From positions 1,116,001 to 1,180,000 of the forward strand of contig OY723281.1 in assembly GCA_963210315.1 (NCBI GenBank): 64,000 nucleotides of DNA, written 5' to 3'. This stretch comes from Rhynchopus euleeides (taxonomy: Eukaryota; Euglenozoa; Diplonemea; Diplonemida; Diplonemidae). The notes beneath the pieces were generated by a model. It worked only from the letters and a program-made list of their open reading frames with translations. It was not told where the DNA came from and made no database searches. Positions 40,701 through 50,402 of this stretch are shown here, piece by piece. Each line of letters opens with the position of its first letter. Positions within the stretch are counted from its first letter, which is position 1. The position numbers and the translations under genes are program-made.

Positions 40701-40957
40701 GGGTCTTCGCTACGGGGGTGATCGTCGGAGCATTTTTTGGTGCGGGGGGGGATGGGGGGGGTGTGTGTGATCGAGACAGTGGAAGCGATCAACAAGCACA
40801 GCCACTCTCTCTGAGATCTCAGAATGTTTACCTCACCCCCCCCTTTTCCCTTTTCTATCCTCCGACACAAATCAGAGACTCGAGAATTTGCATTTCCTGT
40901 CGAATTGGCTGAAAACTGACGAACATTGACGAAGAATATCGACCAGCGAAGACCCCC
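40701..40957. mobile_element. MITE5 copy 5, interrupted
   Basis: The left part GGTCTTCGCTACGGGGGTGA and the right part GAATTGGCTGAAAACTGACG ... GACCAGCGAAGACCCC are typical of MITE5. They are separated by about 140 bases (roughly 40745-40888) that start in a G run and hold a C run near 40837-40846. The insert has no clear duplication at its ends. Confidence 0.65.
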
Positions 40958-41367
40958 CCCCCCAAAGTGTGTCAGGGTATTGCAGCCTACATTGTGAGGC
41001 GGCTCGCCATTTTGCACCGAAGAACGTTTGGCTATGGGACCACGCACGAGAACTGATACGCTATCCTAAGAGAGAAGGCTTTCTGTGATTCCTTCTACTT
41101 CAACTTCACTTCCCCACCCCGGTGCACGAGTTTGTGTGTCAAGCGCACCGTGTTCACGGAAGGCGTTCAGAACTCAAGAGGTTGCAGTGGGAGCAATGTT
41201 CACCTACACTCCACGCCCCCAACGTGCAGGTGACCCAGAAGGCTGCACAAAACAAAAGTAAAGAAACCCCCCGGCAGTCCTTTTTGTATTTTCTCTTCTT
41301 GACGATTCCACACCTCCCTCCTTTCCTAGTCCAACCTGCATGTCGGTGCGATTGGAGGTCACTCCTC

Positions 41368-41512
41368 GGGGGCCCTCGCTACCAGATGTGACTGAGTGAG
41401 AAACAGTGAGCCACGGCCCACTTCCCCTCACTTCAGGGTTTTGTGTGTAGAAGCGTCAACGCAACAAACAAAAGGAAATTCATCAGAGCGGTTGTAGCTG
41501 TGAAGTGATAGG
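41368..41512. repeat. GGGGGCCCTCG element fragment followed by repeat T, copy 2
   Basis: 41368-41432 (GGGGGCCCTCGCTACCAGAT ... GTGAGCCACGGCCCACTTCC) matches, inverted, the element at 62671-62781. Repeat T follows (AAGCGTCAACGCAACAAACA ... TCATCAGAGCGG ... GTGAAGTGATAGGGCGC). The same pair occurs near 62680-62995 in a different arrangement. Confidence 0.65.
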
Positions 41513-42170
41513 GCGCTTTCCCCCATTTTTTGCCTTTTGGGGCGCTCTTGATTCGCTCTTGATGGTGCTTTGCGCTTGCAAACCCGCTCGGGGAGAGCAG
41601 AGCCGGCGGGTATTCGTCGATCGTGAGAACACCTCACACGCCTGCTGCGGGTGTGGTGTGCCCTGCATGATCTGCATAGCAAAGTTTCCTGCGTTGAGGT
41701 GCAGAACGAGTGAAGGGAGCTCATCCTTGCGCTTCCTTCTTCTTAATTCTGAATTCTATTCCAATACCCCCCCCCCCCCCCAGAAACACAATTGACAGCT
41801 CGCGCTTGAGATCCGACACCTGTGCCAAGACGACAGTGGAGATCCTGCCAACAGTAGGGTGCGCTTGGTGTGGTTTACCCAACGAACGTTGTGTTGGAGG
41901 GGTGCGTGTGAAATCTACCGATGGACAACACAAGGCCCGGCGGTGGACATACGGCCCGTAGCAGGTGAACCCCCCCGACCTGCTGCGCTCGCCCCGCCGT
42001 GCAGCCTCAGTACGATCTGAACGCTTTTCCGTGAGCACGGTGCGTTTGCCAACAAATAATTGCCTTGCCGATCGTGCAAAAAAAAATGCCAGCGACCATC
42101 CCTGCCACAACAACAAATCCCCCGACCCAACTGCAGCCCCCACCCCCCCCCCCCCACACACACACATGCA

Positions 42171-43974
42171 ATGCCGATGATCCCTCATTCGAGCTGCGGG
42201 GCTGTCCCCACCAGCACCGCGTCTTTCCCAACACCACCTCCCAGCGATGCTTTGCCGCCGCACCCCTCGGGTGACGCCTGGCGTTACGACGAGACATCGC
42301 GCCACCTCATGAGTGTGGACAGCGATGACGAGGGGCGGGAGCTGATCGCGTCGCTGCGCGACAAGGACCCGTGGAAGGTGGAGGAGGAGGAGGTGGAGAA
42401 GCTCCGGGGGTTCCTCGCATCGCTCGGCGCGCCGTGGGCTGCGGTGTATGAGCAGCTGGTGGCGGAGTGGCTGCAGGACCACGAGGAGTCCCTCATCGCC
42501 CCGGAGACGGACCGGTTGAAGATGCAGTTCCGCAGCAAGATGCGCAAGCATGCAAAGCAGGTCCTCATGAGCCTCGCCTTGCCAGGCTACACAAACTACC
42601 TTTCCTTTGCCGCCGCAGGCGAGGACCCTCCCTTTGGCCTGTCCGGGCCCCCGAACCCCATCCGGGTGTCGAAGCGCGATTTTTCCCGGCGCCTGGTGCA
42701 GTTCAAACACTTCGTCCACAGGCATGACTCCATCGCGCACGAGGCCACCATCGATGCCCTGCGTTCGGACCCCGACAAGGTTTTCGAGGGGTTTTGCACC
42801 GAGAGGCTGCGCATCCTATCCTCTCGCTCCAGAAAGCGTTACCAAAGGGTGCGCCTCAAGAAGCGGCAACGCGCAGAGGAGGAGGCCGCTGCCATCGCAG
42901 AGGAGTGCGCCACGGAAGGCGCAGCGGAACACTCCGGCGCGGTGGCGGCGCGGGGTTCAGGCGGCGCCGAGGATCCGGACCACTGGCGAAGGGAGGTGAT
43001 GCGGATGAACGCCGAGAGGGAGCTGCGGGAGCGGCAGCGGCGGGAGGCGCAGGCGGCAGACGATCTGCAGAGGGGCTGTGACCCTGCATTCTGGAGGGAG
43101 GTATGGTAGGGGGGAAGGGGGAGTGGTGGGGAAGGGTGGGGTGGGGTGGGGTGGGGGGGAGTCTTGCTCGGTCAGAGGATACAAAGGAGATAGGGGGAGG
43201 GGGGGGGTCAGTTCATCCAGTTCTGCTTGTAGTATCAGTTCGCGTGCGGAGGGGCTGGAGCGGGGAACAAAGAGACACAAATCCTGCTGTGAGTTGTGCG
43301 GTGTTTCCCCTCAGCCCCCCCTTCCAACCTTGCGTTTTGCAAGTGGTAGTAAACAGAAAAACACGACAGGTCAGATCGCCCGTCCTTACATCCCACACTC
43401 CGTGGTGGGGGGGGGGGTAGGGTCCGTGGGTTAACCCGCCTTACAAAAGGTGATCAAAACACACGCACACCCGCTTGGAGTGTTTGATGATGGATGGGAT
43501 GTGGACGTGCATATAACAAAATCACACACACCCCCTCTGATCCCTTCACAGGAGCTTCAGCGGCTTGCCGCCACAAAGGACCAGGCGGGCGACAGCGACT
43601 CCGAGGTGAACTACTCCGATGCAGGGGTTGATGGCCTTGATGAGGACGACGATGAGGATGATGAGGACTGCATTGGCTGGCGCTCCGGGCGGCACATCGC
43701 CGGAGATGTCATCTCCTCGATTCTCGAGACGCGGGATGAGGCGGCGGAGCTGCGGCACATGCTGGGGGAGAGGGGCCTGGCACCGCCGCAGCGGTCTGCT
43801 GCCCCGCCACAGCCCAGCCCACACGCCGCCCCGGGCGAGGCTGCCCAGGCGCACAGCAGGCCGGCTGTCACCAAGAAGCGGAAACGGAAGGCGTCGCTGC
43901 CACGCCCCAGCGACAGGAATCTGGATGCCTTGAAGCATTTTGCGTCTCTCTCCATCTCGCAGGGCGGAACGTGA
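42171..43974 (+). CDS. Hypothetical two-exon nuclear-type protein
   Basis: Exon 1 is 42171-43100, a GT-AG intron is 43101-43551, and exon 2 is 43552-43974. The junction is phase 0 (...PAFWRE/ELQRLAATKDQ) and gives 450 residues. An in-frame start at 42060 would add 37 low-complexity residues across a poly(C)/CA tract, so 42171 is preferred. Order: Ser/Pro-rich head; a helical region ~65-250 (WKVEEEEVEKLRGFLASLG ... RKRYQRVRLKKRQR); a charged coiled-coil-like stretch (MNAERELRERQRREAQAADD); an acidic run (DEDDDEDDED); and a basic KKRKRK near the end. The basic and acidic stretches suggest a nuclear role. No family is recognised. The intron carries repeat V inverted and a repeat Y relative, so it was probably enlarged by insertions. 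Confidence 0.7.
43213..43350. repeat. Repeat V, inverted copy within an intron
   Basis: Reverse complement of 32513-32650 (CCAGTTCTGCTTGTAGTATC ... TTGCAAGTGGTAG). It is followed by CAGGTCAGATCGCCCGTCC, the inverse of 27460-27485. It lies entirely inside the intron 43101-43551. Confidence 0.75.
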
Positions 43975-44007
43975 CCTGCAGGACCCACCAACCTGCGTGG
44001 GGAGTCT

Positions 44008-44035
44008 CCAAGCCCCCGCTCTGGCGGGGGCTTGG
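44008..44035 (+). other. Strong hairpin just downstream of the two-exon gene
   Basis: CCAAGCCCCCGC, the loop TCTG, then GCGGGGGCTTGG: a perfect 12-bp stem with a 4-base loop, 34 bases after the stop codon. In the mRNA it would lie in the 3' UTR and might affect stability or 3' end formation. Confidence 0.6.
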
Positions 44036-44936
44036 GGGCAACCGCCTCTTTTTAGTCCGGAAATCGTCCGGCGGGGGGGCTTGGGAGCCTGGAAGGCGGG
44101 GGGCTGGCCTGCCGTCCCGACGGCAGCTGCCGCTCCGACCCTTTTCCAAAATTCAAAAGTATATTCCTTGAGGTGCGGCTGAAGCAGGGTTTGTTAACCT
44201 TCTGACAGATGTGCCATTATCCATTTGATAGATGGGCTCAGGCGGACCACCTGTGACAAGTTAGTGAGTGTGCGGCGCCCTCCGCATTCCAGGAGCCCGC
44301 AGTAAGCAACGGGAAAAAAGGGGGGGGGGGTATTTCTTGTTAGATAGATAATCGGGAAGAAGCAGCGTTTCAAACAATGCATTGTGAATGGTATCGAGGG
44401 AGGAACGGGGTGTGTGTGTGTGTGTGGTGGGTGACATGCCCGTGGTCACGTTAGAGAATACCTTTTTGAGACTATTCCCGACTCTGAGAGGGGTGGTGAA
44501 CATGTAACGTGACATGGTGGCATTTCATGGAGCTTGCTTCAGCATCGTGCAGAGGTGGGGCGGGACGGGGTGAAGTGGGGGGGGGGGGGTGGGGGGTGTT
44601 GGTCGAGCAGTTGTCCAAAAGAGCTCTCAAAGGGGGACTGCAGGCACAGCTCCTCGTTGCTGATGTGAGGTGAGAGCACGGCCGTTCGCCGCCCCCCCCC
44701 CCCTCTGCCAACCCTACAACAAGGACTAACATTGCGAGAAGGTGCTGGGAGATTTACTTTTCCATTCCCTCTCGACGATCAAACCCCTCTGCCAACCCGC
44801 TGTGGGATGGCTATATATCTGCGACGCCTAGGGGTGTGTGTGTGGTGCAGACCGCAGCACTTGCAGACGATGGTGTCGACTTGTTCCCTAGTGCACGCAC
44901 CACCCACACCCTCCAGGCAAGGCTGAGTAGCTGGTC
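44036..44936. other. Intergenic region before WD40 gene G
   Basis: Contains G-rich and GT runs (44318-44330, 44410-44424, 44576-44592) and a C run (44690-44702). No gene is recognised. The ~190-bp 5' block of genes B and C is absent, so gene G has a different upstream context. Confidence 0.5.
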
Positions 44937-46085
44937 ATGGATGTGTGTGTCCGTCACAGCGGGACCGGTGACAGCTGTGTCGTCGGTGTTCCGGAAGGCG
45001 GGACCGTGGTCGGGCTGAAGGCGGATGCGCTCAACGAGATGTTCCCGGGTTCTATCAACCCGGTCCGTGGGGCTGAATACGTCGCAGCACACATCGAAGG
45101 GTGTGAGGAGGAGCTGGACGATGCACAGCGTGTTGCCGACACGGGTCTGGAGGACGGGGGTGCCGTCCAGCTCGTCCCACGCTGGCCCAACGTCAAGGCT
45201 CCCGCAGTCTACTCATCGGCTCATGGCGGCGAGACATACCGCATCACACTGTCGAGGTGTGGGACGCTGTGTGCTGTGTGTTACTACAACGGACACATCA
45301 CTGTGTTTGACACCACCGCCGCTGCTGTGGTGGCGGACTTAACACACGGCATCGAGTGTATTTCTTGCACGGCGTTCTCTGTCTGTGGGACGTGGTTGGC
45401 AACGTGCTCTGGTGACGGCACCATCTGTGTGTGGCTGACTTCAACTTGGGAGGAGGTGTGCATGCTGGACCGCACGCTGCACCGTAACAACACTGAGGTG
45501 TTCAGTGCAGCGTGGACACACTGCGGACGTCTGGTGTCCGGTGACGACGGTGACGACAAAGTGCGTGTGTGGGACTTGAAGGGCACACCGAGCGCCACAG
45601 TGCTGGAGGGTCATAGCCAGGCTGTTCGCAGCATTGCTGTGTCCGTCACGAGGATCTTCAGCGGGTCACGTGACAACAGCATCCGTGTGTGGGACATCAG
45701 CACCCTCACACACACACACACCCTGGATGAGCACACAGAGTGGCCGACTGACCTCGCCCTGACTCAGGACGAGCAGCACCTGGTGTCGTGCTCTTACGAC
45801 TGGTCACTCAAGGTGTGGTGCACAACCTCCCTCAGCTGCCTGCGTACTATGCAACTGGACAGCGATCCCTTCTCACTTGCTGTGTCGCAGCCAGGTGATG
45901 TTGTTGCAGTGGTGACTCCGCACAGTGAGACAACCATACTGTACCGCCTCAGCACAGGAGAGTGTCTGGGGAAGGTGGACTCAAAGGGTAATGGTGTTGC
46001 ACTCAGCCTCTGCGGGAGGTGGGTCTTCACACCAACAAACGAAACTTCAGTCTCTGTGTGTGCTGTGTCTTCCGTTTCACCCTGA
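44937..46085 (+). CDS. WD40 family gene G: intact
   Basis: 382 residues from the family ATG (MDVCVRHSGTGDSCVVGVPE). It has the same conserved N-terminal domain and seven blades as gene A, and no frameshift. Differences from the other copies again cluster in blade-loop windows: GGETYR, IECISCTA, an extended DRTLHRNNTEVFS, DGDD, SQAVRS with R in the blade-4 SxD position, TEWPTD with Y in blade 5, DSDPFS, VTPHSETTI and KGNG. The 3' flank is related to that of gene B (GTTCCCTGCCTTGTGTGCTT ... TATAGCGGG.CTTGCTCTCTT). Probably a cytoplasmic or nuclear binding platform; the ligand is unknown. Confidence 0.88.
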   Translation: MDVCVRHSGTGDSCVVGVPEGGTVVGLKADALNEMFPGSINPVRGAEYVAAHIEGCEEELDDAQRVADTGLEDGGAVQLVPRWPNVKAPAVYSSAHGGETYRITLSRCGTLCAVCYYNGHITVFDTTAAAVVADLTHGIECISCTAFSVCGTWLATCSGDGTICVWLTSTWEEVCMLDRTLHRNNTEVFSAAWTHCGRLVSGDDGDDKVRVWDLKGTPSATVLEGHSQAVRSIAVSVTRIFSGSRDNSIRVWDISTLTHTHTLDEHTEWPTDLALTQDEQHLVSCSYDWSLKVWCTTSLSCLRTMQLDSDPFSLAVSQPGDVVAVVTPHSETTILYRLSTGECLGKVDSKGNGVALSLCGRWVFTPTNETSVSVCAVSSVSP

Positions 46086-46315
46086 GTGCAGTGTGTCGGA
46101 ACCTGTTCCCTGCCTTGTGTGCTTGCCGCGACCCCCCCCCCCCCCCCCTGTGTGTCCTAGCTATAGCGGGCCTTGCTCTCTTGGGGCTCACGTGTGTTGC
46201 TGACCACGTGTGGAGGTCAGTTGGGGAGCTTGGGACTGTGTGATGGTATGTTCTGTGTGTTGCCAACAGCCTGGGAGTCTTCGGTCGGACATAGGACATA
46301 AAACATCAATATGGG

Positions 46316-47320
46316 CTCGTCCAAAAAAAACCCCCCCCCCAAAGTGTACCTTTTTGGGATTTTTTGGGGTTTTCCCCAAAATATCTGAGTTCTGGGCACC
46401 AGAAGTGATGTGGGGTGGGTCTGGGGGCTGGGGGTCGTAGTCCCCGCACTGATGTGCCCTCAAACTGTCCTTTTTTGGGGGTGATTTCCCTCTATTTTGG
46501 CCCATCTGGAGCCTGTGGAAATCGGCATCCCTGGTTACAGGTTGGGTGTTTTCCCCCCCCCGGTGGGGAGCCTTTCCCACCCTCCATCCAGGCCACTTTA
46601 CACGCCGGGAGCGTGAAGTGAGCTCGAGGGAGTGTAAAGTGGTTTACACTCCCTCCAGCTCACTTTACACTCCCTGCGGGTGACACGCTGTAAATTACCG
46701 CTGAAAACCGGTCAAAAACGCGTTTTTTGCTGTTTTTGGGCGACTTCGGCCAAGGCTCGGGAGGGCTTGAAAGGTCTCCCGAGTGTGGAGAGAGGAAGCG
46801 AACAAACTCCCTCCCAGGCGCCGCATTCTCAGGAGCGAAAAATGCGCGTGTGAAGAGTGAATCCACCAACAAGGCCTGGCCCCTGAGGGAACCCGTCGTT
46901 CAGAGCGTGCACGACAGTACGACCAGTACCGCCCTTCTTCTTTCTAGCTGCTCTTCTTGGAAACTCGAGTGTTGCGAGGAGCTCTGTTCACTTCGTACAG
47001 CTGTGGCCAGCATTGCACTGGGGAGCTCATCACCAAATCTGCTAAAGGGTTTCTTCGCAGTGCCCGCGACCGCCGTACGCTGCCCTTTGCTGCTCTCAAA
47101 CCCCGTGTTCTGGGGCGGCAGCGCTTTCAGGGTTCTGCAAGCTCCTTTAGAGCCTTCATATTCAGCCTGGGCTTGTTGGGAGACGGGGAATGCCCTCTCT
47201 GGGTGTCGGGATGTGAAAATAAACATTTTCGGGGGTGGGGGTTGGGCCAAACCACCGGAAAATTCGAAAAAGTGAAAAAATCCCAAAAAGGTACACTTTG
47301 GGGGGGGGTTTTTGGACGAG
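46316..47320. mobile_element. ~1-kb element with ~45-bp inverted ends
   Basis: CTCGTCC, an A run, a C run and AAAGTGTACCTTTTTGGGAT at the left. At the right, ATCCCAAAAAGGTACACTTT, a G run, TTTTT and GGACGAG. Homopolymer lengths differ slightly. Inside, 46612-46680 holds a palindrome around GGGAGTGTAAAGTGG and TTTACACTCCCTC. Reading frames on both strands (up to 182 codons) have no recognised domain. No target duplication was identified. Confidence 0.65.
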
Positions 47321-47839
47321 GTCATATCAAAAACGCGTCTCGTGGGAGATGGGGGTAACTCAGCCACCGCTTTTCCGTTGCATTAGGCACCGTTCAGTGC
47401 AAAATCTGACGTACGAAGGGGCGAAGGCAGGGAGCAAAACACCACTCGTTGGCCTGATGAAGGGTGGTGCTTGTTCCGTTCGCCCCCCTTCCAACCTTGC
47501 AAGAAAACTGTTGTTGCAAGTGGTAGAAAAACAAGTACGCGCAGGGAAGTCGTCTTCTCTAGTCCTCCCTTGACTCCCTAGTCGCACCGAAGGTGCTTAA
47601 ACAAGTTTACTGAATGTGTGGGTGGGTGGGTGTGAGGTGGAATTAGCGGGTTGGAGAGATGTGACCAGGTCGGTGAGAGACCTCAAGACGGCAGGCCCCG
47701 ACCCCACACTCTCCCAGCGCAAGACAGGACGATTGGCGGTGCTCCTTTGGCGACATTGTTCTGCATCTGCTTGCTTTCTTGCCTCGCAACACAGTACACT
47801 CCCCTCAGCCACATGCACAGCACCACACACACACACACC
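47321..47839. other. Upstream flank of the retrotransposon; presumed original 5' flank of the 56672 gene
   Basis: Includes CCCTTCCAACCTTGCAAG ... TTGCAAGTGGTAG, related to repeat V. It ends in the 19-base CACCACACACACACACACC (47821-47839), repeated at 56561-56579. If the retrotransposon is removed, this stretch runs directly into the leader of the membrane-protein gene. Confidence 0.55.
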
Positions 47840-47865
47840 GGAGGAGAGAGGGATACACGGGCAGG

Positions 47866-50379
47866 ATGTCACAGGCCGACCTCCACGGGGTCTCCTCCGG
47901 GAACACCGGCTCCCAGGCCGGTGGCCAACAGGCCGCCCCCCTGCCCCCCCTCGAATTCACGGAACCTCGCAGATACGAGCTCCAACCCCTTCCCCCCCTC
48001 TATGGTGCCGCCCACGTGCGCACCATTCTCGACCACCTCCGGTGGGAGGCGGCGCTGGACAGCCTGGAGGGCGGCGTCGCCGTCCTCGCTGCCGAGCAAC
48101 CCCCCACCCACGGCACCCCCCCCACATGGACTCTAGTAGTCAACGGGAAGGAGGTGGTCCTGACGGACACGCTGCTCCTCGAGGAGCAGAAGCAGAGGGA
48201 GGCGGCCGCGAAGAAGCAGGCCGAGGAGGTGCTCCGCCTGAAGCGGCGCTATGAGAGCGTCCGCGACAGGCTCCAGGAGGAGCGCGCCACGGCCGCGAAG
48301 GCGGGAAGGTCTGCGAAGTCGCAGGCCAGCGGCACGGTTGGGCGGACCGGGCGTGGTGGCGGAGCAGCAGCGGCGGCGAAGCAGCAGGCGCAGCAGGCAC
48401 AGCAGAGAGCTGCCCAGCTCCAGAAGGATCTGGAGAAGCTCGCCGGGCGCCTGCGGGAGCTCGGGCATGACCCCGCACCTGCCGCCGCCGACTCCGCCAC
48501 GCAGGGCGACGGCGCGGCTTGTCAAGCCGAGCTGCAGGGCCTGCGCCGCCTCCTGCAGGACCAGGACGGCCACCGCAAGCGGCTGGAGGCCCAGCTGCTG
48601 ACCCAGCAGGCACGGCAGGGCGAGCTGGGGCAGCGGATGGAGGCGATGCAGGGGCACCCGGGCCTGTCAGAGCAGTGGCTCGAAGACCGCCTGCGCCGCC
48701 AGGGGGAGCAGCACGCCGAGCAGGTGGCGCTGCTCGAGGCCCGGCTGGACAGCCACGCCCAGCAGCACGAGCTGCAGATGCAGCGCATGGGGGACCGCCT
48801 CGGCCGCCAGGAGGAGCAGCTGCAGGCGCAAGGGGCCCTGCTGAAGAGTCTCCAGGAGCGCCCCACCACCACACCCCCCACCACTACAGCCACTACGTCC
48901 ACACTGAAAACGGAGCGTGAACTAAAGGAGCACAAGGCCCAGCTCCTGGAGGTCGCGAAGCACCAGCAGTCGATGGGCGTGACGGTCTCCCGCCTCCGCG
49001 AGCATGTCGGAGGGCTGGGCAAGGCGGTGGGTGAGGCAGCAGCGAGCACGGATCTGCAGAAGCTGGCTGCTGGGCTCACCGCCTTGGAGGGGCAAGGCCG
49101 CGCGCATGCGACGGATCTGACTGCGTCGCGCAAGGGCTGGGAGGCCAGCCACAAGGCCCTCGAGGCCGACATGCAGGGCCAGCTTGCGCAGCGGGACCTC
49201 AAGCACCGGGCGCTTGAGGAGCGCCTCAGCGGCGCTTGCAAGGCCATGCTGAGCCTGCAAGCCGCGGAGGCGAGCGAGCAGACGCCCCTCTCCCACCACC
49301 AGGCGCAGCAGCTCCAGGCGGAGGTGGACGCGGTCAGGGCCGACCTGGAGGCGCAGCGCGGGCAGGAGCAGCAGCGCCTGGACGCGGCGGTGGCGGAGCT
49401 CCGCAGGGCGTGGGAGGCGCAGCAGGGGGAAGCCGCGGTGGGCGAGCTGCGGCGGCAGACGGAGCGCCTGGGGGTCACGGTGCGCGACCTGCGGGCCTCC
49501 TGCGAGGCTGACCGCAAGGACGCCACGGCCGCCCAGCAGCAGTCGGAGCGGGCGACCGGGGAGCAGGTGGCCCGCCTCCAGAGCCGCCTGGATGAGGTGT
49601 GTGGGGAGCTGCGGGGGACCTGCGAGGCGCAGATGGCGCGGCACGGGGCCCAGCAGCTCAAGGCCCTTGCCGAGAAGGCAACCCAGCTCGACACTACCCT
49701 TCGAGCTGACCTCCAACAGGCAGGGAAGGAGGAGGGCGAGAGGGTGCAGCGCCAGCTGACGCAGCAGGCCAGCGAGCTCGGGCAGAGCTGGCAGGGCCTG
49801 CTAGAGGGGGTGCGCGACGCGGAGGAGCAGCGCAAGCTGCAACACCAGGAGATGCTCATCTCCGTGAGGCGGGAGCTGAGCGCTGCCACAAAGGGGCTGG
49901 GTGCGTCCAAGGGGGCGAAGGGCAAACCGCCGGCGGGGCCCACGGCCGGGCCGGCTGCGGATGCCCTGCCAGCACCCACAAAACCCGCCCGCTCCTCCCC
50001 CAGCACCACCACCACCACCACCTCTGCCACCTCCGCCGCCTCTGACTCCTCCGCCCCTGCCCCGCCCAGTGATTCGAGCAGTAAACCCGTGACACCTATG
50101 GCACCCGGGGCACCAACAACGTCGAGCGCCGCCCCGACCCCAGCGCAGCCAGCAGCAGTGCCGCCGGCAGCACCGGCGCCGCCTGCCCAGCCTGCCCCGC
50201 CGGCCCCACCCCTCCTCGAAGCCCTGACGCCCACGGCAGTTGGCGGGGATGAGGCCCCACCCTGTAGGGTGCCGGGAGCCAGCAGGAACGGGAGGACCAG
50301 GCAGGCCTCCATCACGGCGTACCTGAAGCCTCGTTCCAACCGCCTTACCCCCTACCCGCAGAAGCCGGATGAGGAATAG
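47866..50379 (+). CDS. Retrotransposon ORF1: long coiled-coil protein
   Basis: 837 residues from the ATG at 47866; an upstream extension would read through (CAC)n. Residues ~1-90 form a Pro-rich head with a possible small fold (RYELQPLPPLYGAAHVRTIL ...). From ~100 to ~690 it is almost entirely heptad-like, rich in Gln, Glu, Ala, Leu and Arg, and so is a predicted coiled coil for oligomerisation. A Pro/Ala/Thr/Ser-rich tail follows. No zinc knuckle or RRM is seen, so RNA binding would rest on basic patches. Near the C-terminus, QASITAYL (50302-50325) fits a PCNA-interacting peptide (Qxx[I/L/M]xx[F/Y]x). It ends with TAG at 50377-50379, and the same frame stays open to 56505. Confidence 0.85.
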   Translation: MSQADLHGVSSGNTGSQAGGQQAAPLPPLEFTEPRRYELQPLPPLYGAAHVRTILDHLRWEAALDSLEGGVAVLAAEQPPTHGTPPTWTLVVNGKEVVLTDTLLLEEQKQREAAAKKQAEEVLRLKRRYESVRDRLQEERATAAKAGRSAKSQASGTVGRTGRGGGAAAAAKQQAQQAQQRAAQLQKDLEKLAGRLRELGHDPAPAAADSATQGDGAACQAELQGLRRLLQDQDGHRKRLEAQLLTQQARQGELGQRMEAMQGHPGLSEQWLEDRLRRQGEQHAEQVALLEARLDSHAQQHELQMQRMGDRLGRQEEQLQAQGALLKSLQERPTTTPPTTTATTSTLKTERELKEHKAQLLEVAKHQQSMGVTVSRLREHVGGLGKAVGEAAASTDLQKLAAGLTALEGQGRAHATDLTASRKGWEASHKALEADMQGQLAQRDLKHRALEERLSGACKAMLSLQAAEASEQTPLSHHQAQQLQAEVDAVRADLEAQRGQEQQRLDAAVAELRRAWEAQQGEAAVGELRRQTERLGVTVRDLRASCEADRKDATAAQQQSERATGEQVARLQSRLDEVCGELRGTCEAQMARHGAQQLKALAEKATQLDTTLRADLQQAGKEEGERVQRQLTQQASELGQSWQGLLEGVRDAEEQRKLQHQEMLISVRRELSAATKGLGASKGAKGKPPAGPTAGPAADALPAPTKPARSSPSTTTTTTSATSAASDSSAPAPPSDSSSKPVTPMAPGAPTTSSAAPTPAQPAAVPPAAPAPPAQPAPPAPPLLEALTPTAVGGDEAPPCRVPGASRNGRTRQASITAYLKPRSNRLTPYPQKPDEE

Positions 50380-50402
50380 GGGGGCGGGCGCTCCGGCCAG
50401 CG
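50377..50402 (+). promoter_or_regulatory. In-frame UAG with downstream G-rich hairpin: candidate readthrough signal
   Basis: TAG (50377-50379) is followed by a G-rich stretch (GGGGGCGGG) and a small hairpin, CGCT/CCGGCC/AGCG at 50389-50402. The frame before and after is continuous coding sequence. A purine-rich spacer and a structure after UAG is the arrangement seen at viral gag-pol readthrough sites, but function here is inference. Confidence 0.5.

Noticed and set aside
9304..46085. Diversity-generating retroelement acting on the WD40 windows
   Set aside because: No template repeat was found, the changes are not confined to adenines, and the only reverse transcriptase here is a LINE enzyme. 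The source of variation remains open.
48522..50339. 605-codon reverse-strand frame
   Set aside because: Antisense of the ORF1 coiled coil; its Ser/Ala/Cys bias mirrors Gln/Arg/Glu codons on the + strand.
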